Positions 17,004-25,169 of a stretch of DNA of 64,000 nt are shown here, one piece after another. The notes beneath the pieces are model-generated. The model did no database searches. It was given only the letters and a program-made list of their open reading frames with translations, and was not told the origin of the DNA. How positions within the stretch are numbered: position 1 is the stretch's first letter; every line of letters begins with the position of its first letter. Where the stretch lies: positions 1 to 64,000 of the forward strand of contig NZ_JNYJ01000027.1 of assembly GCF_000716715.1 (NCBI RefSeq), in the 5' to 3' direction. This DNA comes from Dactylosporangium aurantiacum. Its GTDB lineage: Bacteria > Actinomycetota > Actinomycetes > Mycobacteriales > Micromonosporaceae. Made by a program: the position numbers and the translations under genes.

Positions 17004-17713
17004 CACGCGCCGCCGGTCTCGGTGGCGGTGAGGGCGAAGAACGCGTCCTCCAGGGTCGCGTGCCCGCCGGTGACCTCGGCGAGCCCGCCCTGCGTGAGGA
17101 TCCGGCCCCGGTGGATGACGACGACGTCGTCGGCGACCTCGGCCAGCTCGCCCATCAGGTGGCTGGACAGCAGCACGGTGCGGCCCTGCGCCGCCTGCGC
17201 CCGCAGGAACCCGCGCATCCACCGGATCCCGGCCGGATCGAGGCCGTTGACCGGCTCGTCGAGGACCAGCACCTCCGGCTCGCCGAGCAGCGCCGCGGCG
17301 AGCCCGAGCCGCCGGCTCATGCCCAGCGAGTAGCGCCCGGCCCGCTTGCCGGCGTCGCCGGTGAGGCCGACGACGTCGAGGACCTCCTCGACGCGGGCGG
17401 CGGGCAGGCCGTTGCTGGCCGCGACCCAACGCAGGTGGGCCCGGGCGGTGCGGGCCCGGTGCGCGCCGCTGCCGTCCAGCAGGGCGCCGACGACGGTGAG
17501 CGGGCGGCGCAGGTCGCGGTACCGGCGGCCGCAGACGAGGGCGGTGCCCTGCTGCGGGCGGTCCAGGCCGAGCAGGACCCGCAGCGTCGAGGTCTTGCCG
17601 GCGCCGTTCTGGCCGAGGAACCCGGTGACCCGGCCCGGCCTGGCCTGGAGGGTCACGTCGTGCAGGATCCGGGTCCTGCCCTTGCGTTTGCTGACGCGAT
17701 CGATGGTGATCAT
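17000..17713 (-). CDS. ABC transporter ATP-binding protein
   Basis: This 237-aa ATPase powers the adjacent ABC-2 exporter. Walker A is GFLGQNGAGKTSTLRVLLG (about residues 32-50), the signature is YSLGMSRRLGLAAALLG, Walker B is VLVLDEPVNGLDPAGIRWM, and the switch His is in TVLLSSHLMGEL. The Q-loop region is LTVVGALLDG. It resembles bacitracin- and lantibiotic-type exporters (BcrA class). The ATG at 17713 is preceded by GTTGACTCCCCCTATG, which has no Shine-Dalgarno, so initiation may be weak or leaderless. It is divergent from the sensor kinase gene across about 110 nt. Confidence 0.92.
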   Translation of the reverse strand: MITIDRVSKRKGRTRILHDVTLQARPGRVTGFLGQNGAGKTSTLRVLLGLDRPQQGTALVCGRRYRDLRRPLTVVGALLDGSGAHRARTARAHLRWVAASNGLPAARVEEVLDVVGLTGDAGKRAGRYSLGMSRRLGLAAALLGEPEVLVLDEPVNGLDPAGIRWMRGFLRAQAAQGRTVLLSSHLMGELAEVADDVVVIHRGRILTQGGLAEVTGGHATLEDAFFALTATETGGAW

Positions 17714-17791
17714 AGGGGGAGTCAACCGGCGCGGGCGGCGCGGTGCATCGGCCCAGGCTCGCAACGCCGCCGCCGGCTCCGACCGTGGGCT

Positions 17792-17818
17792 CTCAGACCC
17801 TGGTCTGAGCACTACAGT
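17792..17818 (+). promoter_or_regulatory. Kinase promoter with 8-bp dyad operator
   Basis: CTCAGACC (17792-17799), CT, GGTCTGAG (17802-17809) form a near-palindrome just upstream of -10 TACAGT (17813-17818). That -10 box ends 8 nt before the GTG at 17826. The dyad lies between -35 and -10, where a NarL/LuxR-type response regulator could act on its own operon and on the divergent exporter. The regulator assignment is inference. Confidence 0.55.
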
Positions 17819-17825
17819 CGGCGTG

Positions 17826-18674
17826 GTGAACGCCCACCCGCGCCCGTCGGGGCGCTCCAGCGTCCTGCCGGTGCTCGTCATCGCGGCCCTGGTGCTGCTG
17901 ATGGCCATGTGCACCGTCGGCGGGGAGGGCCCGGCCTCGACGGTGGTGCCGTGGGCGATGGTCGCCGGGGCGGTCGCCGCCGCCGGGTGGGCGGTGCGGC
18001 GAGCCCGTGCCGACCGCCGGGCGTACGAGGCCCGGCTGACCGCGTGGGCGGCGTCGGAGGCGGTGCTCGCCGAGCGGCTGCGCATCGCCGGCGACCTGCA
18101 CGACATCGTGTCCCACGGGCTCGGGCTGATCACGGTCCGCGCGGCGGCGACCCGGCACCTGCCGAAGCCGCCCGAGGTGGCGGCGGCGCTCACCGACATC
18201 GAGGACGCCAGCCGGCACGCGACCGCGGAGCTGCGCCGGATGCTCACCGTGCTGCGCGAGCCGCGGACCGCCGTGCAGCGCGCGCCGCTGGACGGCCTGG
18301 ACGACCTGCCCCGCATCGTGGACGGCGCGACGGTCGCCGGCCTGCGGACCCGGCTCACCGTCGACCCGCTCGGCGAGGTGTCGCAGGGGGTGCAGGTCGC
18401 CGTGTGCAAGACGGTCCGCGAGGCGCTGAACAACGCCGCCCGGTACGCCGGCCCCACCGACGTGCGGGTCGACGTGCACCGCGACGGGCCGCACGTGGTG
18501 GTCGCGGTGTCCGACGCCGGGCCGGGGCGCGACGGCTGGCACGCCTCGCCGGGCGCCGGCCACGGCCTCGCCGCCCTGCGCGAGCGGGTCGGCAGCCTCG
18601 GCGGCACCCTGACCGCGGAGCGCGTCGACGCCGGTTTCCGCGTCACCGCCCGCATCCCGGACGTGCCGGCGTGA
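17826..18674 (+). CDS. NarL/DesK-type sensor histidine kinase
   Basis: This 282-aa kinase has two closely spaced membrane helices (VLPVLVIAALVLLMAMC and VPWAMVAGAVAAAGWAV) and almost no extracellular part. It therefore probably senses in or at the membrane. The HisKA_3 phospho-acceptor is in ERLRIAGDLHDIVSHGLGLI. HATPase boxes follow: N-box as VREALNNAARYAGP, G1 as VSDAGPGRDGW, G2 as GAGHGLAALRERV. The start at GTG 17826 fits a leaderless promoter; GTG 17823 is the alternative. The stop overlaps the response regulator start (GTGA). It is paired with the divergent ABC exporter, a layout typical of antibiotic or cell-envelope stress detoxification modules. Confidence 0.9.
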   Translation: MNAHPRPSGRSSVLPVLVIAALVLLMAMCTVGGEGPASTVVPWAMVAGAVAAAGWAVRRARADRRAYEARLTAWAASEAVLAERLRIAGDLHDIVSHGLGLITVRAAATRHLPKPPEVAAALTDIEDASRHATAELRRMLTVLREPRTAVQRAPLDGLDDLPRIVDGATVAGLRTRLTVDPLGEVSQGVQVAVCKTVREALNNAARYAGPTDVRVDVHRDGPHVVVAVSDAGPGRDGWHASPGAGHGLAALRERVGSLGGTLTAERVDAGFRVTARIPDVPA

Positions 18675-19348
18675 CGGACCTGCCGGAAACCATCCGTGTC
18701 CTGCTGGTGGACGACCAGGCGCTGCTGCGGCACAGCCTCGCGATGATCATCGACAACGAGCCCGACCTCGCCGTCGTCGGTGAGGCCGGCGACGGGGCCG
18801 ACGCCGTCGCGCGGGCCCGGGCGACCCGGCCCGACGTGATCCTCATGGACGTGCGGATGCCGCACCTGGACGGCCTGCAGGCCACCCGCCGCATCTGCGC
18901 CGACCCCGCGCTGTGCGCCGCGCGCGTGCTGGTGCTGAGCATGTTCGAGCTCGACGAGTACGTCTACGAGGCCCTGCACGCCGGCGCGTCCGGGTTCCTG
19001 CTCAAGGACGCCCGGCCCGAGGAGCTCATCGAGGCGATCCGCCGCACCTACCGCGGCGAGTCACTGTTCGCGCCGTCGATCCTCACCAGGCTGGTCGCGC
19101 ACTACGTCGCCGCGCCGCGCCCGGACCGCCCGACGCCGGCGCTGCGGCGGCTCACCGGCCGGGAGGTCGACGTGCTGACCCTCATCGGCGGCGGCCTGTC
19201 CAACGACGAGATCGCCACCGCCCTGATGATCTCGGTGAAGACCGTGAAGACCCACATCACGCACCTCATGGCGAAGCTCGCGGCCCGCGACCGGGCACAG
19301 CTGGTCATCGCCGCCTTCGACGCGGGTCTGGTACGGCCACGCCCCTGA
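18671..19348 (+). CDS. NarL/LuxR-family response regulator
   Basis: This 225-aa regulator has a receiver domain (VLLVDDQALLRHSLAMII with the acidic pocket DD; phosphorylatable Asp in VILMDVRMPHLDG near residue 60; Lys in GFLLKDARPEEL). A LuxR-type HTH sits at about 160-215 (LTGREVDVLTLIGGGLSNDE, VSVKTVKTHITHLMAKL in the form ISVKTVKTHITH). It is translationally coupled to the kinase. It probably binds the dyad at 17792-17809, and possibly the similar half-site before the MFS gene at 19378. Confidence 0.92.
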   Translation: MTDLPETIRVLLVDDQALLRHSLAMIIDNEPDLAVVGEAGDGADAVARARATRPDVILMDVRMPHLDGLQATRRICADPALCAARVLVLSMFELDEYVYEALHAGASGFLLKDARPEELIEAIRRTYRGESLFAPSILTRLVAHYVAAPRPDRPTPALRRLTGREVDVLTLIGGGLSNDEIATALMISVKTVKTHITHLMAKLAARDRAQLVIAAFDAGLVRPRP

Positions 19349-19377
19349 ACGAACCCGCGGAAACCGCCTCGCGCACG

Positions 19378-19397
19378 CTGGTCTGTAGCGGTACAGT
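19378..19397 (+). promoter_or_regulatory. MFS gene promoter resembling the kinase promoter
   Basis: CTGGTCTG (19378-19385), a 6-nt gap and TACAGT (19392-19397) followed by CGGCG lead to ATG at 19404. The kinase promoter has CTGGTCTG, a 5-nt gap and TACAGTCGGCG. The match suggests a common regulator or a recent promoter duplication. The MFS transcript would be leaderless. Confidence 0.5.
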
Positions 19398-19403
19398 CGG
19401 CGC

Positions 19404-20645
19404 ATGACCTTGGCCGCTCCGCCGCGCCAGCGGCCACTCAGTCGTGCCCTGCTCCCGCTCGGCCTGATGTTCCTCGCCGTCGGCATCTCCGTCGCCGTGG
19501 TGTTCCCGTTCCTGGCGCTGTTCCTCAGCACCGAGGTGCACGCCGGGCCGGCGCGGGTCACCGTCTTCCTCATCGTCTCCCCGCTCAGCGGTGTGCTCCT
19601 GTCCTCGCTCGTCGCGCGCGCGTCGGACCGCTGGCCGATCCGTCGGCGGATCCTCATCGCGGCCGCCGCGGCCGGCCTCGTCGGCAGCCTGGTCACCATG
19701 TTCGTGCGCGACTACTGGGTGCTGCTCGCCCTGGCCGTCTCCGCGACCGCGTTCGCCGGCGCGCTGTTCCCGCAGTCGTTCGCGTACGCCCGCCAGATCC
19801 TCGAACGCGACAACCCCGGCCGCGCGGCGATGGGCATCAGCGCGATGCGCACCGTGTTCTCCCTCGCCTGGGTCGGCGGCCCGGCCCTCGCCGCGGTCCT
19901 GCTGGACGTCGGTGGTTTCCGTCTCGTGTACGGGCTGGCGGCCGCCATGTACGCGCTGGCCATCCTCGTCGCCGTGATCTGGCTCGACGAGGTCGGCACC
20001 CCCGAGCCCGGGGCGGCCGAACCCGAGGCCGGCCCGGCCACCGCCGTCGCCGCGCCGGCCCGCTGGGTGCTGCCGGTCACCATCGTCGCGTTCGTGCTGG
20101 TGCAGGTGCCGATGACGCTGGTCGTGCAGGCCCTGCCCCTGTTCATCCGCGAGGACCTGCACGGCGACCCGTCACGGGCCGGGCTCATCTTGGGCCTGTG
20201 CGCCGCCCTGGAGATCCCGCTCATGCTCGCCCTCGGCGCCCTGACCACCCGCTTCAGCCTGCGCCTGCTCATCGTCCTGGGCAGCGCGTGCGGGATCGTC
20301 TACTATGGCATCGGCCTGGTCGCGCCGAACCTGTGGGTCCTCGCCGCCGCCCAGGTCGTCAACGCGCTGTTCATCTCCGCGATCTCCGGCGTCGGCATCT
20401 CCTACGTGCAGGACCTGCTGCCCCACGAGCCCGGCCGGGCCACCACCCTGTACACCAACACGTTCCCGATCGGCGCCATCGTCGCCGGCCCGCTGCTCGG
20501 CCTGGCCGCCCACTTCGGCTACCGCTCCGCGTTCGGCATGGCCACCGCCCTGTGCGCGGCCGGGTTCGTGCTGCTGCTGGTCACCGCCGTCCGCCGCCGT
20601 ACCGTCGCCGCCGCCACCACCGCCGCCGAGCACGCGGTGCGCTGA
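19404..20645 (+). CDS. MFS transporter, sugar-efflux (SET)-like
   Basis: This is a 413-aa, 12-helix major facilitator protein. It has the MFS loop-2 motif region (SSLVARASDRWPIRRRIL) and the SET-family signature style in helix 5 (AAMGISAMRTVFSLAWVGG). The central cytosolic loop is Glu/Pro/Ala-rich (DEVGTPEPGAAEPEAGPA). SET proteins export sugars or sugar analogues; drug efflux is an alternative. The ATG lies 7 nt after a TACAGT -10 box. The promoter similarity to the upstream kinase gene suggests membership of the same stress regulon. Confidence 0.88.
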   Translation: MTLAAPPRQRPLSRALLPLGLMFLAVGISVAVVFPFLALFLSTEVHAGPARVTVFLIVSPLSGVLLSSLVARASDRWPIRRRILIAAAAAGLVGSLVTMFVRDYWVLLALAVSATAFAGALFPQSFAYARQILERDNPGRAAMGISAMRTVFSLAWVGGPALAAVLLDVGGFRLVYGLAAAMYALAILVAVIWLDEVGTPEPGAAEPEAGPATAVAAPARWVLPVTIVAFVLVQVPMTLVVQALPLFIREDLHGDPSRAGLILGLCAALEIPLMLALGALTTRFSLRLLIVLGSACGIVYYGIGLVAPNLWVLAAAQVVNALFISAISGVGISYVQDLLPHEPGRATTLYTNTFPIGAIVAGPLLGLAAHFGYRSAFGMATALCAAGFVLLLVTAVRRRTVAAATTAAEHAVR

Positions 20646-20718
20646 CCGTCCGGCCGGACGGCCGTGTCCCCATCGGCACCACGGCTCCGGACGGCTCACC
20701 GGCGAGGTCGTCGCCGGT
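20646..20718 (+). terminator. Two hairpins after the MFS gene
   Basis: A perfect 16-bp palindrome, CCGTCCGGCCGGACGG (20646-20661), begins right after the stop. An 8-bp stem-loop, ACCGGCGA/TCGCCGGT (20698-20718), follows. Together they probably end the transcript before the GPP34 gene. Confidence 0.5.
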
Positions 20719-20804
20719 TGACGGGGGACTACCGACCGTGAGCGTCACCAGTTCAACCGACACGGTAATGCGGGACGAGCATGGGCGCGCTACCGTTCCG
20801 AGCC

Positions 20805-21515
20805 ATGAGTTCCGTTGCACTGGCGGAGGAGCTGCTCCTGCTCGCCTACGATGACGAGTCCGGCAAGGCCACCGGCTCCCACATCGGCCTTGACCTGGCC
20901 ATGGCCGCCGGGATGCTGGTCGATCTGGCGCTCGCCGGCCGGTTGGCGTACGCCGGCGGGATGATCGTGGTCGTCAACCCGGCGCCGACGGGGGAGCCGA
21001 TCGCGGACGAGGTCCTCGCCCGGGTCGTCGCTGACACCCCGCACACGCCGGCGTCGTGGCTGCAGCGGCTGCGCCACGGGCTGCGCGACCGGGTGCTCGC
21101 CGACCTGTGCGGCCGGGGCATCCTGCGCGACGTCGACGAGACCCAGCTCGGCTTCATCCACCTGCACCGGTACCCGACCGCCGACCCGACCGTCGAGGAC
21201 GAGCTGCGCGCCCGGCTGGGCCGCGCCCTCACCGGCGACGACGTGCCCGACGAGCGCACCGCCGCCCTCGCCGCCCTGGTGGCCGCGGCCCGGATGGAGC
21301 CGGCGCTCTACCTCAGCGGTGACGAGATCGCCGCCGCGCACCAGCGGCTGCAGGAGATCAGCGACCACGCCGGCTTCACCGGGACGGTCAGCATGGAGGA
21401 GTCCTCGATCCGGCCGTCGGTGGCGCTGGTGGTGAGCGTGCTGGTCAAGGCGATCCAGACCGCGCTCGGCACCGCCCGGCCCGTCGCGACGCCCACACCC
21501 GACGCCGTCAACTGA
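20805..21515 (+). CDS. GPP34 family phosphoprotein (Golgi phosphoprotein 3-like)
   Basis: This 236-aa cytosolic, mostly helical protein has the GPP34 fold. It opens with SVALAEELLLLAYDDESGK, followed by the conserved GLDLAMAAGMLVDLALAGRLA. The middle contains RLRHGLRDRVLADLCGRGIL and a C-terminal helix pair ending DEIAAAHQRLQEISDHAGFTG. Eukaryotic GOLPH3 binds PI4P; actinobacterial copies are common and of unsettled function. A TACCGT box lies 9 nt before the ATG. I see nothing unusual in length or residues. Confidence 0.88.
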   Translation: MSSVALAEELLLLAYDDESGKATGSHIGLDLAMAAGMLVDLALAGRLAYAGGMIVVVNPAPTGEPIADEVLARVVADTPHTPASWLQRLRHGLRDRVLADLCGRGILRDVDETQLGFIHLHRYPTADPTVEDELRARLGRALTGDDVPDERTAALAALVAAARMEPALYLSGDEIAAAHQRLQEISDHAGFTGTVSMEESSIRPSVALVVSVLVKAIQTALGTARPVATPTPDAVN

Positions 21516-21601
21516 CGCCCGGGCCCGCGGCGGGTGCGAAGCCCGCGCCCGCCGCGCGCCCGCCACCAGCGCCGTCGAGGTGCCGCCGGGAGCACCGTCA
21601 G

Positions 21602-21607
21602 TAGCGT
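21602..21607 (+). promoter_or_regulatory. -10 element kept in front of a gene remnant
   Basis: TAGCGT ends 7 nt before the ATG at 21614, so the promoter of the truncated gene looks intact. Confidence 0.4.
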
Positions 21608-21613
21608 TGCCCG

Positions 21614-21859
21614 ATGCGCCACGTGAGCGACCAGCGGCGCCGCGCCCGGCTCGCGGTCCGGCACGCCTTCGCGCCGGCGCACCGGGCGCGGACCCCGGAG
21701 GCGGTCACCCGGGCGATGACCGTGCCGCCCGCCACCGAGCCCGTCACCGTCCACGCTGTCGTGCTGGGCCCGGTCGCCGCCATCGAACGGGCCCGCCTGG
21801 CGCGAGACGTCGTGCGGTCCGGCCTCGCGCCCGGTTCCGCGTCCCCAGCGTGTGATTGA
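21614..21859 (+). pseudogene. N-terminal remnant of a winged-helix (DUF1006/AlkZ-like) protein
   Basis: The 81-codon frame starts MRHVSDQRRRARLAVRHAF and APAHRARTPEAVTRAMT, followed by EPVTVHAVV. This matches the beginning of actinobacterial winged-helix DNA-binding proteins of the DUF1006/AlkZ-like group, which are normally 350-400 aa. After about 45 residues the likeness ends and a short unrelated tail runs to a stop, so about 85% of the gene is missing. A TAGCGT -10 box is retained 7 nt before the ATG. A functional small protein cannot be excluded but is unlikely. Confidence 0.55.
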
Positions 21860-21887
21860 CCGGCGCGACTGAGGCCCGTACGTTGCC

Positions 21888-21919
21888 ATCAGTGGAACTG
21901 CGTTTCTATCAGTGAAACG
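21888..21919. promoter_or_regulatory. 20-nt-spaced direct repeats with embedded dyad
   Basis: ATCAGTGGAAC (21888-21898) and ATCAGTGAAAC (21908-21918) are two helical turns apart. CGTTTC (21901-21906) and GAAACG (21914-21919) make an inverted repeat overlapping the second copy. They lie just before the membrane protein start and look like a regulator site. No cognate regulator is adjacent. Confidence 0.4.
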
Positions 21920-21931
21920 GGTGGGCCGGTG

Positions 21932-22573
21932 ATGGTGTCCGTCATCTTCGCGGCGCTGGCGGTCGCGGTGCTCGGCGTCGGCGCGGTCGCGGTGCGGCTG
22001 CGGGCGTGGCTGGTCGTGGTGGTCGCGACGGCGCTGGTGTACGACAACACGGTCGTCGCGCTCGGGCGGGTGCTCGGCGAGGGGGATCCGCTGCGCTGGC
22101 TCAACGCCGGGCGGTTCGTCGGGCACGCGCTGTTCACGCCGCTGCTCGTGCTCGTCGCGGCGCGGCTGGCCCGGGCCGGCAGGGCGGCGCTGACGGGTGC
22201 CACCCTGCTGGCCGCGGCGCTGGTCGCGCTCGGGGTGTACGTGGACGTGATCCGGCTGCGCCTGGTGCCGGAGCGGTACGCGGACACCCTGCGCTACGTC
22301 AACGACGCCGCGGCCGGCCCGCCGGTGCCGGCGGTGGTGGCGATCCTCGTACTCATCGGCGCCGGTGCCGTGCTGTGGCGGCGCGACGGGTGGCCGTGGC
22401 TGTTCGCCGGCGCGGTCGCCATGTTCGCCGCGGCCGCCGGCGGGTTCGCCGTGCCGTGGCTGGGCAACCTCGGCGAGCTGGTGCTGCTCGGCGGCGTCGT
22501 GGCTACCGTCCGCCGCACCGCATCGATGAGCAAAAATGGCGCATTTGCCAAACAGAAAAGTGTTACAGGTTGA
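21932..22573 (+). CDS. Six-helix membrane protein of unknown function
   Basis: This 213-aa integral membrane protein has about six helices: VSVIFAALAVAVLGVGAVAV, WLVVVVATALVYDNTVVAL, LFTPLLVLVAARLA, GATLLAAALVALGVYVDV, VPAVVAILVLIGAGAVLW and LFAGAVAMFAAAAGGFAV. Related proteins, often described as phospholipid-carrier or membrane hypothetical proteins, are found in actinomycetes; I do not assign a function. The start is ATG 21932 or GTG 21929. The last 15 codons (MSKNGAFAKQKSVTG) are notably AT-rich and basic compared with the rest, which may mark a 3' rearrangement. Confidence 0.65.
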   Translation: MVSVIFAALAVAVLGVGAVAVRLRAWLVVVVATALVYDNTVVALGRVLGEGDPLRWLNAGRFVGHALFTPLLVLVAARLARAGRAALTGATLLAAALVALGVYVDVIRLRLVPERYADTLRYVNDAAAGPPVPAVVAILVLIGAGAVLWRRDGWPWLFAGAVAMFAAAAGGFAVPWLGNLGELVLLGGVVATVRRTASMSKNGAFAKQKSVTG

Positions 22574-22728
22574 GCGGTGTCGAGGTCGCGCGGAACATAC
22601 ATTGTCAGTAGGCGATGACATGGTGTCTGAGAGTGGCGTCTAGCTGGTATTTCATGACCTGATTCGGTCCATCGGCGGCCAAGTCTTGAATGTGGAGAAC
22701 TGATCTGGCAGCCTTTGCGGCGACATCA

Positions 22729-22742
22729 TGTGAGCGCTAACA
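22729..22742. promoter_or_regulatory. LacI-family operator before the arabinan operon
   Basis: TGTGAGCGCTAACA is a near-perfect palindrome of the LacI/GalR type (TGTnAGCGCTnACA, one asymmetric pair). It lies 44 nt before the GH127 start, in an AT-richer 212-nt gap (22574-22785) that holds no gene. It implies sugar-responsive repression. The regulator is not encoded in this window. Confidence 0.65.
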
Positions 22743-22785
22743 CCGCCGTAGCGCCCGGATGTCGCTGTGCTTTCAGGAGGTTCTC

Positions 22786-25116
22786 GTGTCTTCCGTATCT
22801 TTGAACCGGCGTCAGTTGCTGCAGGCAACCGGTGCCGGAGTGGTGGCCGGCGCCGCCGCGACCGCCGGCGTCGTGGACGTCCACAGCGCCGCGGCGTCGG
22901 TGCCGCCGGCCCGGGCCGACATCGGCGTGTCGGCGTACGCGTTCGACCTGGGGCAGGTGCGGCTGACGTCCAGCCGTTGGCTGGACAACCAGAACCGGAC
23001 GCTGTCGTACCTTCGGTTCGTCGACGTCGACCGGCTGCTGTACAACTTCCGGGCCAACCACCGGCTGTCGACCAACGGCGCCGCGGCGAACGGTGGCTGG
23101 GACGCCCCCAACTTCCCGTTCCGCACCCACGTGCAGGGCCACTTCCTGTCCGCCTGGGCCCAGGCCTACGCCGTGCTCGGTGACACGGTGTGCCGGGACA
23201 AGGCCAACTCCATGGTCGCGGAGCTGGCGAAGTGCCAGGCCAACAACGGCGCCGCCGGGTTCAACACCGGCTACCTGTCGGGTTTCCCCGAGTCCGACTT
23301 CAACGGGCTGGAGGCCGGCCGCGCGGTCAGCGTGTCGTACTACTGCATCCACAAGACCCTCGCGGGCCTGCTGGACGTGTGGCGCTACGTGGGCAACACC
23401 CAGGCCCGCGACGTGCTGCTGCGGCTCGCCGGCTGGGTCGACTGGCGCACCGCCCGGCTCAGCTACGCGCAGATGCAGACGGTGCTCGGCACCGAGTTCG
23501 GCGGGATGAACGCGGTCCTGACCGACCTGTACCAGCAGACCGGCGACGCCCGTTGGCTGACCACCGCCCAGCGCTTCGACCACGCCGCCGTGTTCAACCC
23601 GCTCGCGTCCAACACCGACCAGCTCAACGGGCTGCACGCCAACACGCAGGTGCCGAAGTGGATCGGCGCGGCACGCGAGTACAAGGCGACCGGCACCACC
23701 CGCTACCGCGACATCGCCGTGAACGCGTGGAACTTCACCGTCAACGCCCACACGTACGTCATCGGCGGCAACAGCCAGGCTGAACACTTCCGGGCGCCGA
23801 ACGCGATCGCGGGCTACCTCGCCAACGACACGTGCGAGCACTGCAACTCCTACAACATGCTCAAGCTGACCCGCGAGCTGTGGCTGCTCAACCCGAACAA
23901 CGCCGGGTACTTCGACTTCTACGAACGGGCCCTGCTCAACCACATCATCGGCGCGCAGAACCCGGCCGATCCGCACGGGCACGTCACCTACTTCACGCCG
24001 CTGCGCCCCGGTGGCCGGCGCGGTGTCGGCCCCGCGTGGGGCGGCGGCACCTGGAGCACCGACTACAACAGCTTCTGGTGCTGCCAGGGCACGGGTATCG
24101 AGGTCAACACCGCGTTGATGGACTCGATCTACTTCTACAACGGCACCACGCTGACGGTAAACCTGTTCATGCCCTCGGTGCTGAACTGGAGCCAGCGCGG
24201 GATCACGGTCACGCAGAGCACCGCGTACCCGGTCAGCGACACCACCACCCTGCAGCTCACCGGTGACGTCTCCGGGTCGTGGTCGATCCGCGTGCGCATC
24301 CCGTCCTGGGCCAACGGCGCCACCCTCAGCGTCAACGGCGTGGCCCAGAGCGTCACCGCCACCGCCGGCAGCTACGCCACGATCACCCGGACGTGGGCCT
24401 CCGGCGACACAATCACCGTCCGCCTGCCCATGCAGGTGGCGTTCAAGGCGGCCAACGACAACCCGAACGTCGTGGCCGTCACCTACGGTCCGGTGGTCCT
24501 GTCCGGCAACTACGGCAACACCGCGCTGTCGTCGCTGCCGACGCTGACCACGTCGTCGGTGACCCGCACCTCCAGCAGCGCGCTGGCCTTCACCGCCACC
24601 GCGAACGGCTCGTCGGTCAACCTCGGCCCGTTCTACGACGCGCAGGGCTTCAACTACACCGTCTACTGGACCGGCAACGGCCAGACGCCGGGCGGCGGCA
24701 GCTACCGCCTCGTCAACGCCGGCAGCGGCCTCGTGCTCGGCGTGCAGAACATGTCCACCGCCGACGGCGGCCGCGCACTGCAGTGGACCGACAACGGCAC
24801 CGCCGACCACAACTGGGAAATGATCACCGACGGGAGCGCGGTCCGGTTCCGCAACGTCAACAGCGGCAAGGTGCTCGGCGTGGAGAACATGTCCACCACC
24901 GACAACGCGGCGGTCCTGCAGTGGGCCGACAACGGCACCGCGGACCACCGGTGGACCCTGCTCGACCAGGGCGACGGGACGTACAAGATCCGCAACGTCA
25001 ACAGCGGCAAGCTGCTCGCCATCCAGAACAACTCCACCGCCAACGGCGCCCTCGCCGTCCAGGACTCCGACAACGGCACCGCCGACAACCGCTGGCGGCT
25101 CGTCCGCAACGCCTGA
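22786..25116 (+). CDS. Secreted GH127 beta-L-arabinofuranosidase with ricin-type CBM13
   Basis: This exported enzyme (776 aa) probably removes beta-L-arabinofuranose from arabinosylated glycans or glycoproteins. A twin-arginine-like leader (LNRRQLLQATGAGVVAGAAA) ends near residue 45. The GH127/DUF1680 catalytic (alpha/alpha)6 domain spans about 45-580. The metal/catalytic cluster is visible: CEHC at residues 350-353 (Glu351, Cys353) and the CC pair at 432-433 (FWCCQGTGIE), where the first Cys corresponds to the cysteine nucleophile described for HypBA1. Three QxW-type ricin repeats at about 640-775 (LQWTDNGTADHNW and similar) form a carbohydrate-binding module. GTG at 22786 has a perfect AGGAGG five nt upstream. 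It forms an operon with the GH54 gene 53 nt downstream. Confidence 0.9.
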   Translation: MSSVSLNRRQLLQATGAGVVAGAAATAGVVDVHSAAASVPPARADIGVSAYAFDLGQVRLTSSRWLDNQNRTLSYLRFVDVDRLLYNFRANHRLSTNGAAANGGWDAPNFPFRTHVQGHFLSAWAQAYAVLGDTVCRDKANSMVAELAKCQANNGAAGFNTGYLSGFPESDFNGLEAGRAVSVSYYCIHKTLAGLLDVWRYVGNTQARDVLLRLAGWVDWRTARLSYAQMQTVLGTEFGGMNAVLTDLYQQTGDARWLTTAQRFDHAAVFNPLASNTDQLNGLHANTQVPKWIGAAREYKATGTTRYRDIAVNAWNFTVNAHTYVIGGNSQAEHFRAPNAIAGYLANDTCEHCNSYNMLKLTRELWLLNPNNAGYFDFYERALLNHIIGAQNPADPHGHVTYFTPLRPGGRRGVGPAWGGGTWSTDYNSFWCCQGTGIEVNTALMDSIYFYNGTTLTVNLFMPSVLNWSQRGITVTQSTAYPVSDTTTLQLTGDVSGSWSIRVRIPSWANGATLSVNGVAQSVTATAGSYATITRTWASGDTITVRLPMQVAFKAANDNPNVVAVTYGPVVLSGNYGNTALSSLPTLTTSSVTRTSSSALAFTATANGSSVNLGPFYDAQGFNYTVYWTGNGQTPGGGSYRLVNAGSGLVLGVQNMSTADGGRALQWTDNGTADHNWEMITDGSAVRFRNVNSGKVLGVENMSTTDNAAVLQWADNGTADHRWTLLDQGDGTYKIRNVNSGKLLAIQNNSTANGALAVQDSDNGTADNRWRLVRNA

Positions 25117-25169
25117 GCACCGCAACCCCGCCATGGTGGCCGCCGCCACCGGAAAGGACGTGATCGAAC

